DNA from: Tissierella praeacuta_A
GTDB lineage: Bacteria > Bacillota > Clostridia > Tissierellales > Tissierellaceae
Direction of reading: 5' to 3'
Assembly (NCBI RefSeq): GCF_040396155.1
Contig: NZ_JBEBOY010000002.1
Span: forward strand, 122,291 to 186,290
DNA: 64,000 nucleotides
The notes beneath the pieces are model-generated. The model searched no databases, was not told where the DNA came from, and saw nothing but the letters and a program-made list of their open reading frames with translations. Both the position numbers and the translations under genes were made by a program. Positions 34,040-43,079 of this stretch are shown piece by piece (positions within the stretch are counted from its first letter, which is position 1; the number at the start of each line of letters is the position of its first letter).

Positions 34040-35383
34040 TTGAGCGGAGTTGTAGGAATTTATAGCAAGAAAAGAAATGATGTGTCAAAAATAATATACT
34101 ATGGATTATATGCATTACAACATAGAGGTCAAGCAAGTACTGGTATTGCAGTAAATAACAATGGGTTTGTTGATTATTTTAAGGACTCAGGTTTAGTACA
34201 TGAAGTATTTCCAAAGGAAACTATGGAAAGGCTTCGAGGAAATATTGGTATAGGACATGTAAGATATATAACTATAGGTGATAATACTACTATAAATGCA
34301 CAACCTTTAGTTGTAGGATATAAAAGAGGTGCATTGGCATTGGCTCATGATGGTGCTATAGTAAATTTTGAAAGATTAAGAGATGAGTTAGAGGACAATG
34401 GCACCATATTTCAATCCCAATTAGATACTGAAGTAATAGCTAACCTGATTGCAAGATATCATAAGGATAATATAGAAGATGCTGTAATAAAGGCTTTAGA
34501 TACTATAAATGGTACCTATGGACTTGTTATGATGACTACAGATAAGTTAATAGGTGCAAGGGACCCTTATGGGGTTAAACCTCTTTCTTTAGGAAAAATT
34601 GGAGAAGATTATATAATAGCATCAGAGACTTGTGCTTTTGATACTATAGGAGCTGAATTTATAAGAGATATAGAACCTGGAGAAATTGTAGTTATAGATG
34701 AAAATGGGTTGAAATCAATAAGAAAAGCTTCAAAAAGCAAAAAGCTATGTCTGTTTGAAATAATATATTTTGCAAGACCAGATAGTAAATTAGATAATAA
34801 GAGCATTTATTTATCAAGAATAGAAGCAGGGAAAGAGTTAGCTAGAGAATCTGCTGTAGATGGAGATATTGTTATAGGTGCTCCAGACTCTGGTACAATA
34901 GCAGCCATAGGATATGCAGAAGAATCGGGAATTCCCTATGCAGAAGGACTAATAAAAAATAGATATGTTGGAAGAACATTTATAGAGCCTACTCAAGAAT
35001 TAAGAGAGCAGGGAGTTAGGATAAAACTTAATGTATTAAAGGAAAATGTTGAAGGGAAAAGAGTAATATTAGTAGATGACTCTATAGTAAGAGGAACTAC
35101 TATAAAAAGAACTATTGAGATGATAAAAAATGCAGGTGCAAAGGAAATACATGTAAGGATATCTTCACCGCCAGTTCTTTATTCATGTCATTTAGGTATG
35201 GATACACCTAATAGACAAAATTTAATAGCGGCTCAAATGACAAAGGAAGAAATAAAAGAATTAATAGGAGTAGATTCCTTAGAATATTTGTCTCTTGACG
35301 GATTATTAAAGGCTTCAGGAGGAAAATTATTTTGTACAGGATGTTTAAGTAATGATTATCCAATATCTAATGGTATCGAATAA
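34040..35383 (+). CDS. purF: Amidophosphoribosyltransferase PurF, catalytic Cys replaced by Ser
   Basis: Protein of 447 residues. PurF commits PRPP to purines by forming phosphoribosylamine. It normally takes nitrogen from glutamine with an N-terminal Cys exposed by removal of Met. Here the sequence starts MSGVVGI: residue 2 is Ser. A stop at 34022-34024 excludes an upstream start or propeptide. The family oxyanion Asn (AHNG) is Asp104 (AHDG), although Arg75 in GHVRY remains. The transferase half is intact: VILVDDSIVRGTT PRPP loop, and the cysteines expected to bind a 4Fe-4S cluster (KLCLFE, SCHLG, FCTGC). TTG start behind GAAGGTG. Probably an ammonia-only enzyme. Confidence 0.92.
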   Translation: MSGVVGIYSKKRNDVSKIIYYGLYALQHRGQASTGIAVNNNGFVDYFKDSGLVHEVFPKETMERLRGNIGIGHVRYITIGDNTTINAQPLVVGYKRGALALAHDGAIVNFERLRDELEDNGTIFQSQLDTEVIANLIARYHKDNIEDAVIKALDTINGTYGLVMMTTDKLIGARDPYGVKPLSLGKIGEDYIIASETCAFDTIGAEFIRDIEPGEIVVIDENGLKSIRKASKSKKLCLFEIIYFARPDSKLDNKSIYLSRIEAGKELARESAVDGDIVIGAPDSGTIAAIGYAEESGIPYAEGLIKNRYVGRTFIEPTQELREQGVRIKLNVLKENVEGKRVILVDDSIVRGTTIKRTIEMIKNAGAKEIHVRISSPPVLYSCHLGMDTPNRQNLIAAQMTKEEIKELIGVDSLEYLSLDGLLKASGGKLFCTGCLSNDYPISNGIE

Positions 35384-35656
35384 TTATAAATATAATGAAG
35401 GTAATTAATATTAAAGAAATGTATGATGTATAACTTAAATAATATATAATTGCAAAATTAATATTTCATAGACTTAAAATTAAGGTCAAGGTCATAAATA
35501 TTGTAAATCATGTAATTAAGCAGAAATAAATTTGTGATTTTTAAACTTATATTTACCATCAGATTATAAATCATTAGTATTTTATCATGTTTTAATCTAA
35601 TGAGATGCAAATAAAAAAATACTGTGAATTGGGAATTATGGATTGGAGGGTTCGGC
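35384..35656. other. AT-rich gap inside the purine operon
   Basis: About 270 bases between purF and purM, whereas other genes in the operon are 0-20 bases apart or overlap. I see no terminator with a U-tract, no promoter of good quality, and no coding frame. A repeated AATTAATATT occurs near 35408 and 35458. It may be a degraded insertion or an internal regulatory spacer. Confidence 0.5.
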
Positions 35657-36691
35657 ATGAGTTTAACATATAAAGATGCAGGTGTAGATAAAGAAGCAGG
35701 ATATAAAGAAGTACAGCTTATAAAAGGGATGATAAAGAAAACTCATATTCCAGGAGTGCTATCAGATATAGGCGGATTTGCAGGTTTATTTCAATTAGAT
35801 ACTAAATCCTATGAAGAACCAGTTTTAGTATCGGGAACAGATGGAGTAGGGACAAAGTTAAGAGTAGCTTTTATGATGGATGAACATAATACAATAGGTG
35901 AAGATTGTGTAGCTATGTGTGCCAATGACATACTTTGTCAAGGAGCTAAGCCTTTATTTTTCCTAGATTATATAGCTACAGGAAAGCTTGTACCTGAGAA
36001 GATGGCTAGTATCGTAGAAGGTGTATCTAATGGATGTATTAAAGCAGGTTGTGCATTAATTGGTGGAGAAACTGCTGAAATGCCAGGATTTTATAAAGAA
36101 GAAGAATATGATGTGGCAGGTTTCTGTGTAGGAGTAGTCGATAAGAAAAAAATAATAAACGGTTCTACAATAGAAGAAGGGGACTATATTATAGGGCTGC
36201 CATCTAGTGGAGTTCATAGCAATGGTTTTTCCCTTGTAAGAAAAATAGTATTTGATAAGGAAAATATGAAAGTAGATCAATATATAGAAGAACTAGGCTG
36301 TACCATAGGTGAAGAACTTCTAAAACCTACTAGAATATATACGAATCCAGTATACAATTTAGTAGAAAAATTTAATATTAAAGGATTATCCCATATAACT
36401 GGAGGAGGCTTTTATGAAAACATTCCAAGAATGTTACCAGATGGGCTAACAGTTTATATAGATACTGCTAAAATAAATACACCAGTTATTTTTAACCTAC
36501 TGCAACAATGGGGAAATATTTCTAAAGATGAAATGTATGGTACCTTTAATATGGGAATAGGTATGGTTATGGCAGTGAGTAAAGATGAATTAAATGATAT
36601 AGCTAAATTTTTACAAGACCAAGGAGAGGAGTTTGTAATTCTTGGTGAAGTTAAAAAAGGAGACAAAGGAGTAGTATTATGTCACCAGTAA
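35657..36691 (+). CDS. purM: Phosphoribosylformylglycinamidine cyclo-ligase PurM
   Basis: Protein of 344 residues making AIR from FGAM with ATP. AIR synthase motifs: TDGVGTKL, ANDILCQGAKPLFFLDY, GGETAEMPGFY, and SSGVHSNGFSLVR. An upstream ATG at 35624 is not used, since GGAGGG lies 6 bases before the ATG at 35657. It overlaps purN by 13 bases. Complete. Confidence 0.94.
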   Translation: MSLTYKDAGVDKEAGYKEVQLIKGMIKKTHIPGVLSDIGGFAGLFQLDTKSYEEPVLVSGTDGVGTKLRVAFMMDEHNTIGEDCVAMCANDILCQGAKPLFFLDYIATGKLVPEKMASIVEGVSNGCIKAGCALIGGETAEMPGFYKEEEYDVAGFCVGVVDKKKIINGSTIEEGDYIIGLPSSGVHSNGFSLVRKIVFDKENMKVDQYIEELGCTIGEELLKPTRIYTNPVYNLVEKFNIKGLSHITGGGFYENIPRMLPDGLTVYIDTAKINTPVIFNLLQQWGNISKDEMYGTFNMGIGMVMAVSKDELNDIAKFLQDQGEEFVILGEVKKGDKGVVLCHQ

Positions 36692-37302
36692 ATATGGGTG
36701 TTTTAATTTCTGGAGGAGGTACTAATCTCCAGTCTATAATAGATAATATTAAAGATGGAAATATAAATGGAGAAATAAAACTAATTATTTCTAATAAAGA
36801 AGATGCTTATGGTTTAACTAGAGGAAAAGATGCAGGAATAGAAAGCATATATTTAGATAGGAAATTATTTAATAATGATAGAGAATATAATTTAGAATTA
36901 ATAAAAAGGTTTAAAGAAAAAGATGTTAAGCTAATTATTCTAGCTGGATATTTAAAAGTCCTATCTAAAGAGTTTATTCAAGAATTTAGGGAAAGAATAA
37001 TAAATATTCATCCTTCTTTGATACCTAGTTTTTGTGGAAAGGGATATTATGGTGAAAATGTACATCAAGGAGTATTGGACTATGGAGTAAAAGTAACAGG
37101 TGCTACAGTTCATTTTGTAGACGAGGGAACGGATACAGGACCTATAATACTTCAAGAAATTGTATACGTAGATAATCAGGACACAGTAACCACATTAAAA
37201 GAAAAAGTATTAAAGGTAGAGCATAAACTCTTAGTACAAGCTGTTAAACTATATTGTGAAGATAGACTAACTATTCAGGGAAGAAAAGTGATTATAAAAT
37301 AG
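36679..37302 (+). CDS. purN: Phosphoribosylglycinamide formyltransferase PurN
   Basis: Protein of 207 residues transferring formyl from 10-formyl-THF to GAR. ISGGGTNLQSII, the catalytic INIHPSLIPSF (Asn, His) and VDEGTDTGPI (Asp) are present. GGAG precedes the ATG inside purM. The formyl donor is supplied by fhs, encoded just downstream of the operon. Complete. Confidence 0.94.
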   Translation: MSPVNMGVLISGGGTNLQSIIDNIKDGNINGEIKLIISNKEDAYGLTRGKDAGIESIYLDRKLFNNDREYNLELIKRFKEKDVKLIILAGYLKVLSKEFIQEFRERIINIHPSLIPSFCGKGYYGENVHQGVLDYGVKVTGATVHFVDEGTDTGPIILQEIVYVDNQDTVTTLKEKVLKVEHKLLVQAVKLYCEDRLTIQGRKVIIK

Positions 37303-37312
37303 AGGTGAAGTA

Positions 37313-38845
37313 ATGAAAAGGGCGTTGATTAGTGTTTTTCATAAGGAAGGTATAGTAGAATTTGCATTGGAATTAAAGAAATTAGACTGGGAGATAATAT
37401 CAACTGGCGGAACACATAAAATTTTAAAAGAAGCTGGGATTGAAGTAATAGAAGTGGAAGATGTAACTAAATTTCCAGAGATATTAGATGGTAGGGTAAA
37501 GACTTTAAATCCATATATCCATGGTGGACTCTTATATAGGAGAGATGATGAGAAACATGTAAAAACAATAAAAGATATGGAAATTAATCCTATTGATATG
37601 GTAGTAAACAACCTTTATCCTTTTGAAGAGACTATAAAGAAACAAGGGGTAACCCATGAAGAAATCATTGAGAATATAGACATTGGTGGACCATCTATGA
37701 TCAGGGCAGCAGCTAAAAACTATAATGATGTAACAGTAATAGTAGACCCATCGGATTATTTAATGGTATTAGATGAATTAAAATCTGAAGGAAAAACTAG
37801 TTTAAAGACAAGACAATATTTAGCAAGAAAGGTGTTTAACTATACAGCTTATTATGATACTTTGATATCAAATTATTTTAATGAAATAGAAGAGGTTGTT
37901 TTTCCAGATATACTAACTTTAGCTTATAAATCTAAGAAAGAATTAAGATATGGAGAAAATCCTCATCAAAGAGCAGCTTTTTATAAGGAAGTGGGAAAAA
38001 AAGAAGGCACTATTGCAGGAGCAATACAACTTCATGGAAAAGAACTTTCTTTCAATAATATTAATGATGCTAATGGTTGTATCGAAGCTTTAAAGGAATT
38101 CGAGGAACCTACTGTAGTCGCTGTAAAACATGCTAATCCTTGTGGTATTGGCAGTGGAAAAGATATATTAGAGGCTTATGAGAAAGCTTATGAATGTGAT
38201 AAAGTATCTATATTTGGTGGAATAATTGCAGCTAATAGGGAAATAGATGAAAAAGTAGCTGCTAGAATAAATGAAATATTTGTTGAGATAGTAATGGCAC
38301 CTTCATTTACTGAAAAGGCACTAGAGATACTTACTCAGAAAAAGAATATAAGAGTATTACAAATAAAAGATATTATGGATAAGAATTATAAAGAATTAGA
38401 TAAAAAGAAAGTATTAGGTGGGCTTTTAATTCAAGATAAAGATAATATCTTATTAAATGAAGAGTTAAAAATAGTAACGGAAAAACGTCCTACAGAGGAA
38501 GAAATAGAAGACCTATTATTTGCTTGGAAAGCTGTAAAAAGTGTAAAATCCAATGGAGTGGTTATAGCTAAAAATAAAGCAACTATAGGTATTGGACTAG
38601 GAGAAGTAAATAGAGTATGGGCAGTGCAAAATGCAATAGAAAGAGCTGGAGAAAAAGTTAAGGGTGGAGTTTTAGCTTCAGATGGCTTTTTCCCATTTAA
38701 AGATTCTATAGAATCTTTGGCAAAGGCTGGAGTTACAGCAATAATTCAACCAGGTGGATCTATAAGAGATAAAGAAGTAATAGAAGAAGCCAATAAAAGT
38801 GGCATTGCCATGATAATTACTGGTATAAGACATTTCAAACATTAA
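37313..38845 (+). CDS. purH: Bifunctional AICAR formyltransferase/IMP cyclohydrolase PurH
   Basis: Protein of 510 residues. The N-terminal IMP cyclohydrolase domain (about 1-195) has ISVFHKEG, STGGTHKIL and VVNNLYPFEET. The C-terminal AICAR transformylase domain has RYGENPHQ, KHANPCGIG (catalytic Lys-His) and GGSIRDKEV. It uses formyl-THF and finishes IMP. GAGGTG precedes the ATG, 10 bases after purN. Confidence 0.95.
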   Translation: MKRALISVFHKEGIVEFALELKKLDWEIISTGGTHKILKEAGIEVIEVEDVTKFPEILDGRVKTLNPYIHGGLLYRRDDEKHVKTIKDMEINPIDMVVNNLYPFEETIKKQGVTHEEIIENIDIGGPSMIRAAAKNYNDVTVIVDPSDYLMVLDELKSEGKTSLKTRQYLARKVFNYTAYYDTLISNYFNEIEEVVFPDILTLAYKSKKELRYGENPHQRAAFYKEVGKKEGTIAGAIQLHGKELSFNNINDANGCIEALKEFEEPTVVAVKHANPCGIGSGKDILEAYEKAYECDKVSIFGGIIAANREIDEKVAARINEIFVEIVMAPSFTEKALEILTQKKNIRVLQIKDIMDKNYKELDKKKVLGGLLIQDKDNILLNEELKIVTEKRPTEEEIEDLLFAWKAVKSVKSNGVVIAKNKATIGIGLGEVNRVWAVQNAIERAGEKVKGGVLASDGFFPFKDSIESLAKAGVTAIIQPGGSIRDKEVIEEANKSGIAMIITGIRHFKH

Positions 38846-38863
38846 TGTCTAGGGGGTAAGAAG

Positions 38864-40114
38864 ATGAAAGTATTAGTTATAGGCAGTGGTGGCAGGGAAC
38901 ATGCATTATGCTGGAAAATAGCTCAAAGCAAGAGGGTAAATAAAATTTATTGTGCTCCAGGAAATGGTGGAACGGCTGAAATAGCTGAAAATATATCTAT
39001 AAATGTAGATGAAATAGATAAATTAGTTCAATTTGCCATGGAAAATAATATAGATTTAACTGTAGTAGGACCAGAATTGCCCTTAGTATTGGGATTAGTA
39101 GATAAATTTAAGGAAAAAGGATTAAAGATTTTCGGAGTTAATAAAGAGTGTGCTGAGTTTGAGGGCAGCAAAGATTTCTCTAAAGGCTTTATGGAAAAAT
39201 ATAATATCCCTACTGCTAAGTATAAGACATATACCAATTTAAATGAAGCAATAGATGGGATTAAGGAATTCACCTATCCATTAGTTATAAAGGCAGATGG
39301 GCTATGTGCTGGAAAAGGTGTAATCATTTGCCATAATGAGAAGGAAGCTATAGATACATTGAATAATATTTTAGGGGAAAAAATATTTGGTTCTGAAGGA
39401 GAAAAAGTAGTCATAGAGGAATTCCTAGATGGTATAGAGGCATCACTTCTTTGTGTAGTCACTAAGGACAAAGTAATTCCAATGGAATCTGCTAAAGACT
39501 ATAAGAAGATATATGATGGTGATGAAGGACCGAATACTGGAGGTGTGGGATGCTTCTCGCCTAGTCCGATTTTCAATCATGAACTGAAGGAAAAAATTGA
39601 AAAGAATATACTTAATAATATAAAAATTGGATTTAATCAAGAAAAAATGGATTTTAGAGGAATATTATTTATTGGTTTGATGATAGTAGATGGGGAGCCA
39701 AAGGTCCTAGAATTTAATGTAAGATTTGGTGATCCTGAAACGGAAGTACTGCTTCCAAGACTGGAATCAGATATAATTGATATATTTGAAAAAACAATAG
39801 ACGGGACATTGATTAAATCAGATTTAGAATGGAAAGAAAAAGCTTGTGTTACTGTAGTAATTACATCTGATGGTTATCCTAGTGATTATGAAAAAGGATT
39901 TAGAATTACAGGAATAAATGAACTAGATAAAAGTATTATACTCTTTCATAATGGTACGAGATTAGATAAAGAGTTGACTACAAATGGAGGAAGGGTCCTA
40001 TCTGTTACTAGTTTAGGAGATACAATTGAAAAAGCTAGAGAAAATATATATTTAAACATAGAAAAGCTTCAATTTAATGGAATGAAATATAGAAAAGATA
40101 TAGGAAAACTCTAA
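38864..40114 (+). CDS. purD: Phosphoribosylamine-glycine ligase PurD
   Basis: Protein of 416 residues with an ATP-grasp fold: VIGSGGREHALCWK, GNGGTAEIAENI, IKADGLCAGKGVI, then NTGGVGCFSP and EFNVRFGDPETE (metal ligands). It joins phosphoribosylamine, made by PurF, to glycine. AGGGGG precedes the ATG. Last gene of the operon, with a terminator immediately after. Confidence 0.95.
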   Translation: MKVLVIGSGGREHALCWKIAQSKRVNKIYCAPGNGGTAEIAENISINVDEIDKLVQFAMENNIDLTVVGPELPLVLGLVDKFKEKGLKIFGVNKECAEFEGSKDFSKGFMEKYNIPTAKYKTYTNLNEAIDGIKEFTYPLVIKADGLCAGKGVIICHNEKEAIDTLNNILGEKIFGSEGEKVVIEEFLDGIEASLLCVVTKDKVIPMESAKDYKKIYDGDEGPNTGGVGCFSPSPIFNHELKEKIEKNILNNIKIGFNQEKMDFRGILFIGLMIVDGEPKVLEFNVRFGDPETEVLLPRLESDIIDIFEKTIDGTLIKSDLEWKEKACVTVVITSDGYPSDYEKGFRITGINELDKSIILFHNGTRLDKELTTNGGRVLSVTSLGDTIEKARENIYLNIEKLQFNGMKYRKDIGKL

Positions 40115-40133
40115 TTGTTAACTATTAATTTAT

Positions 40134-40159
40134 AAAGCAGGGGAAAACCTGCTTTTTTT
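40134..40159 (+). terminator. Terminator of the purine operon
   Basis: AAAGCAGG pairs with CCTGCTTT around GGAAAA, followed by seven Ts. Confidence 0.92.
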
Positions 40160-40170
40160 ATTGAAAAGGA

Positions 40171-40199
40171 TTTCAAAAAAAATATTGTTCTGTTATAAT
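40171..40199 (+). promoter_or_regulatory. Promoter of fhs
   Basis: TTTCAA at 40171-40176, a 17-base spacer and TATAAT at 40194-40199. A leader of about 150 bases follows before the gene; no recognised riboswitch in it. A second TATAAT occurs near 40296. Confidence 0.5.
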
Positions 40200-40356
40200 A
40201 CTATATAGTACTATAATTTTTTAATAGGTTGAAGCAATAAAAAACCTTTAGGAAGATATTTATTTTATTAAGATTTAGTCCATATTAGTAAGGGTATAAT
40301 TTACTTAGGTAATTTTAATAATAGGTAATATAAAATAAATATAAGGAGGAATTAGT

Positions 40357-42027
40357 ATGAAGACTGATGTTCAAATTGCTCAGGAAGCGAAAATGATGCC
40401 GATATCTGAGGTAGCGTCTAAGCTAGGGATAAATGAAGATAAGCTTATACATTATGGAAAGTATAAGGCAAAAGTCGACCTAAGACTTTTGGAGGAATTA
40501 AAGGACAAACCAGATGGAAAGCTAATCTTAGTTACTGCAATTAACCCTACTCCAGCAGGAGAAGGTAAGACTACTACAAATATAGGGCTTTCAATGGGTT
40601 TAAATAAAATAGGTAAGACTGCTATAACAGCTCTTAGAGAACCATCCCTTGGACCTAGCTTTGGTATTAAAGGAGGAGCCGCTGGGGGAGGATATGCTCA
40701 AGTAGTACCTATGGAAGATATTAACCTTCATTTTACAGGTGATTTTCATGCAATAACTACAGCTCATAACTTAATTTCGGCTTTATTAGATAATCATATT
40801 CACCAAGGAAATGCGTTGAATATTGACCCAAGAAGAGTAGTATGGAAGAGAGTTCTTGATATGAATGATAGAGCTCTAAGAGATATAGTAGTAGGATTAG
40901 GTGGAAAACCAAATGGTATGCCAAGACAAGATGGATTTGATATAACAGTTGCTTCAGAGATAATGGCAATATTCTGTTTATCAAAAGATTTGGAAGATTT
41001 CAAAGCTAGAGTAGGAGAAATCATCGTGGCATATAAATTTGACGGAAGTCCAGTATTTGCTAAAGATCTTCAAGCTCAAGGTGCAGTAGCATTACTTATG
41101 AAAGATGCTGTAAACCCTAACCTTGTTCAAACATTAGAAAACACACCAGCATTAATCCATGGTGGACCGTTTGCAAATATTGCCCATGGATGTAACTCAA
41201 TGTTAGCTACAAAATTAGCCCTAAAAATGGCAGAATATACAATTACAGAGGCAGGATTTGGTGCAGATTTAGGCGCAGAGAAATTCTTTGATATTAAATG
41301 TAGATTTGGTGGATTAAAACCGGATGCTACTGTTATTGTAGCTACAATAAGAGCACTGAAATACAATGGTGGAGTTAAGAAGGATGAATTAGGTTCTGAA
41401 AATCTAGAAGCATTAGCTAAAGGATTTGAAAACTTAGAGAAACATATTGAAAATATTAATAAATTTGGAGTACCTGCTATAGTGGCTATCAATAAATTCC
41501 CAACAGATACTGAAGCTGAACTTAATTACGTACTTGAAAGATGTAAGTCATTAGGTGCAGAAGCTGTATTATCAGAAGTATGGGGTAAAGGTGGAGAAGG
41601 CGGAATAGAAATGGCTAAGGCTGTAGTAGAAGTATGTGAAACAAAAGAATCCAATTTCAAGACCTTATATGATGTTGAAGACTCAATTAAAGCTAAGATT
41701 GAAAAAATAGCTAAGGAAGTTTATGGTGCAGATGGAGTTGACTTTACTAAATCTTGTGAAAAAACAATTGCTAATATAGAAAAGTTGGGATTTGATAAGA
41801 TGCCAATTTGTATGGCAAAAACTCAATACTCACTTTCAGATGACCCAACTTTACTTGGTAGGCCAAGAGGATTTAAAATTACAGTTAGAGATATAAAGGT
41901 ATCTAGAGGTGCAGGTTTCTTAGTAGCTTTAACGGGAGAAATCATGACAATGCCAGGATTACCAAAGGTTCCAGCTGCAAACAATATTGATATATTGCCA
42001 AGTGGAGAAATAGTAGGATTATTCTAA
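40357..42027 (+). CDS. fhs: Formate-tetrahydrofolate ligase
   Basis: Protein of 556 residues making 10-formyl-THF from formate, THF and ATP. P-loop TPAGEGKTT, then EPSLGPSFGIKGGAAGGGY and GDFHAITTAHNL are hallmarks. AGGAGGAA precedes the ATG. It carries more C-ending and preferred codons than its neighbours, as for a highly expressed gene. It feeds PurN and PurH upstream and the methyl branch of one-carbon metabolism in anaerobes. Its own promoter and terminator make it a separate unit. Confidence 0.96.
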   Translation: MKTDVQIAQEAKMMPISEVASKLGINEDKLIHYGKYKAKVDLRLLEELKDKPDGKLILVTAINPTPAGEGKTTTNIGLSMGLNKIGKTAITALREPSLGPSFGIKGGAAGGGYAQVVPMEDINLHFTGDFHAITTAHNLISALLDNHIHQGNALNIDPRRVVWKRVLDMNDRALRDIVVGLGGKPNGMPRQDGFDITVASEIMAIFCLSKDLEDFKARVGEIIVAYKFDGSPVFAKDLQAQGAVALLMKDAVNPNLVQTLENTPALIHGGPFANIAHGCNSMLATKLALKMAEYTITEAGFGADLGAEKFFDIKCRFGGLKPDATVIVATIRALKYNGGVKKDELGSENLEALAKGFENLEKHIENINKFGVPAIVAINKFPTDTEAELNYVLERCKSLGAEAVLSEVWGKGGEGGIEMAKAVVEVCETKESNFKTLYDVEDSIKAKIEKIAKEVYGADGVDFTKSCEKTIANIEKLGFDKMPICMAKTQYSLSDDPTLLGRPRGFKITVRDIKVSRGAGFLVALTGEIMTMPGLPKVPAANNIDILPSGEIVGLF

Positions 42028-42060
42028 ATAATAGCTGGGCAAAGACCCAGCTATTATTAT
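42028..42060 (+). terminator. Terminator of fhs
   Basis: ATAATAGCTGGG pairs with CCCAGCTATTAT around CAAAGA, directly after the stop codon, then TATCCC. Confidence 0.85.
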
Positions 42061-42117
42061 CCCTATGTCATTTTAAACACTTTAGGATAAAACTATAATC
42101 TATTAGGAGGAAGAAAT

Positions 42118-42417
42118 ATGGAATTTAATTCAAAAATAAAATCTGATCAGGTAGATAAATTTTTTGAGGCAATTTTACTTCTGGACAATAAGGAGGAATG
42201 CTATAGGTTTTTTGAGGATATATGCACTATAAAGGAAATACAAGCAATAGCACAAAGATTAGAAGTTGCAAAATTACTTAAAGCGAATAAGACTTATAAT
42301 GAGATAGAAGCAGATACAGGTGCTAGTACAGCAACAATAAGCAGGATAAACAGGGCTTTAAACTATGGTGCAGAGGGATATAATATTATATTAAGAAAAC
42401 TTGGTATAATAGATTAG
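42118..42417 (+). CDS. YerC/YecD-type TrpR-like regulator
   Basis: Protein of 99 residues. It has the TrpR fold with an HTH in CTIKEIQAIAQRLEVAKLL and the recognition segment GASTATISRINRAL. This is the YerC/YecD family, related to the Trp repressor but lacking a known ligand. AGGAGGAAG precedes the ATG. Its place between purD and pcrA-ligA matches B. subtilis yerC. Targets unknown. Confidence 0.88.
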   Translation: MEFNSKIKSDQVDKFFEAILLLDNKEECYRFFEDICTIKEIQAIAQRLEVAKLLKANKTYNEIEADTGASTATISRINRALNYGAEGYNIILRKLGIID

Positions 42418-42419
42418 TG

Positions 42420-42443
42420 AGGGACCAAGAGTCCCTTGTTTCT
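42420..42443 (+). terminator. Short terminator after the yerC-like gene
   Basis: AGGGAC and GTCCCT around CAAGA, then TTGTTTCTT. Confidence 0.65.
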
Positions 42444-42535
42444 TATTGTAATACATAAAAGAATTGAAATAATAGTAGTGTATAATTTTGATTTAAGATA
42501 TTGATATGCTATAAATGATTTTAGATTAAGATAAT

Positions 42536-42570
42536 AAGGCAATGACCAGTTAAAGGTTATTGCTTTTTAT
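42536..42570 (+). terminator. Orphan terminator-like hairpin
   Basis: AAGGCAATGACC pairs with GGTTATTGCTTTT (G-U tolerated), followed by TTTATTAT. No gene ends just before it; the stop of the previous gene is 120 bases upstream and already has a hairpin. It may end a small RNA. Confidence 0.55.
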
Positions 42571-42656
42571 TATATGGATAAACTTGTTATGATTTGTGTA
42601 TTAAGGGTATTTATCTAAAGAATGTATAAAACTTGGGATAGAAAGAAGGGGTAGAA

Positions 42657-43079
42657 ATGATGTGGAAAGATAAATACAAAGTAGGGGTAGAATTAATTGA
42701 TGAACAGCATAAGGAATTATTTAAGCGTTTATCAGAGTTTATCCAGATTGTTCAAAGTAAAACTACTGATTGGGATGAAAGATTGGACAAGGTAAAAGAA
42801 ACAATGGAATTTATGAAAGAGTACGTAGTGTTTCATTTTGATGATGAAGAGGCATACCAAGCAAAGATCAACTATCCAGATATTGAGATACACAAAGAAG
42901 CTCATAGAAAATTTAAAGAAGGAATTAATGACTATGCTAGGATTTTTGAGGAAGGCGGATTTACGGAGGAAAAGATGCAAGAGTTCAGTGCTAAGCTTAT
43001 GACATGGCTAATTATGCATGTTGGTAAAATGGATCAAAAGATTGGAGAATATGTAAGAGAAAAAGGAGGACAAGATTAA
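42657..43079 (+). CDS. Bacteriohemerythrin
   Basis: Protein of about 139-140 residues. The di-iron ligands are seen in order: H in DEQHKELF, HFDDEE, HKEAH and LIMHVGKMDQ (His, Asp). These single-domain proteins bind dioxygen at a carboxylate-bridged di-iron centre and protect anaerobes or sense oxygen. Two ATGs in tandem at 42657 and 42660 follow AAGGGG. The stop overlaps the start of the cheX gene, so the two are coupled. A role in oxygen taxis is inferred from that pairing. Confidence 0.88.
   Translation: MMWKDKYKVGVELIDEQHKELFKRLSEFIQIVQSKTTDWDERLDKVKETMEFMKEYVVFHFDDEEAYQAKINYPDIEIHKEAHRKFKEGINDYARIFEEGGFTEEKMQEFSAKLMTWLIMHVGKMDQKIGEYVREKGGQD

Noticed and set aside
40206..40356. Leader of fhs as a tetrahydrofolate riboswitch
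   Set aside because: The conserved THF-riboswitch core could not be found in the 150-base leader.
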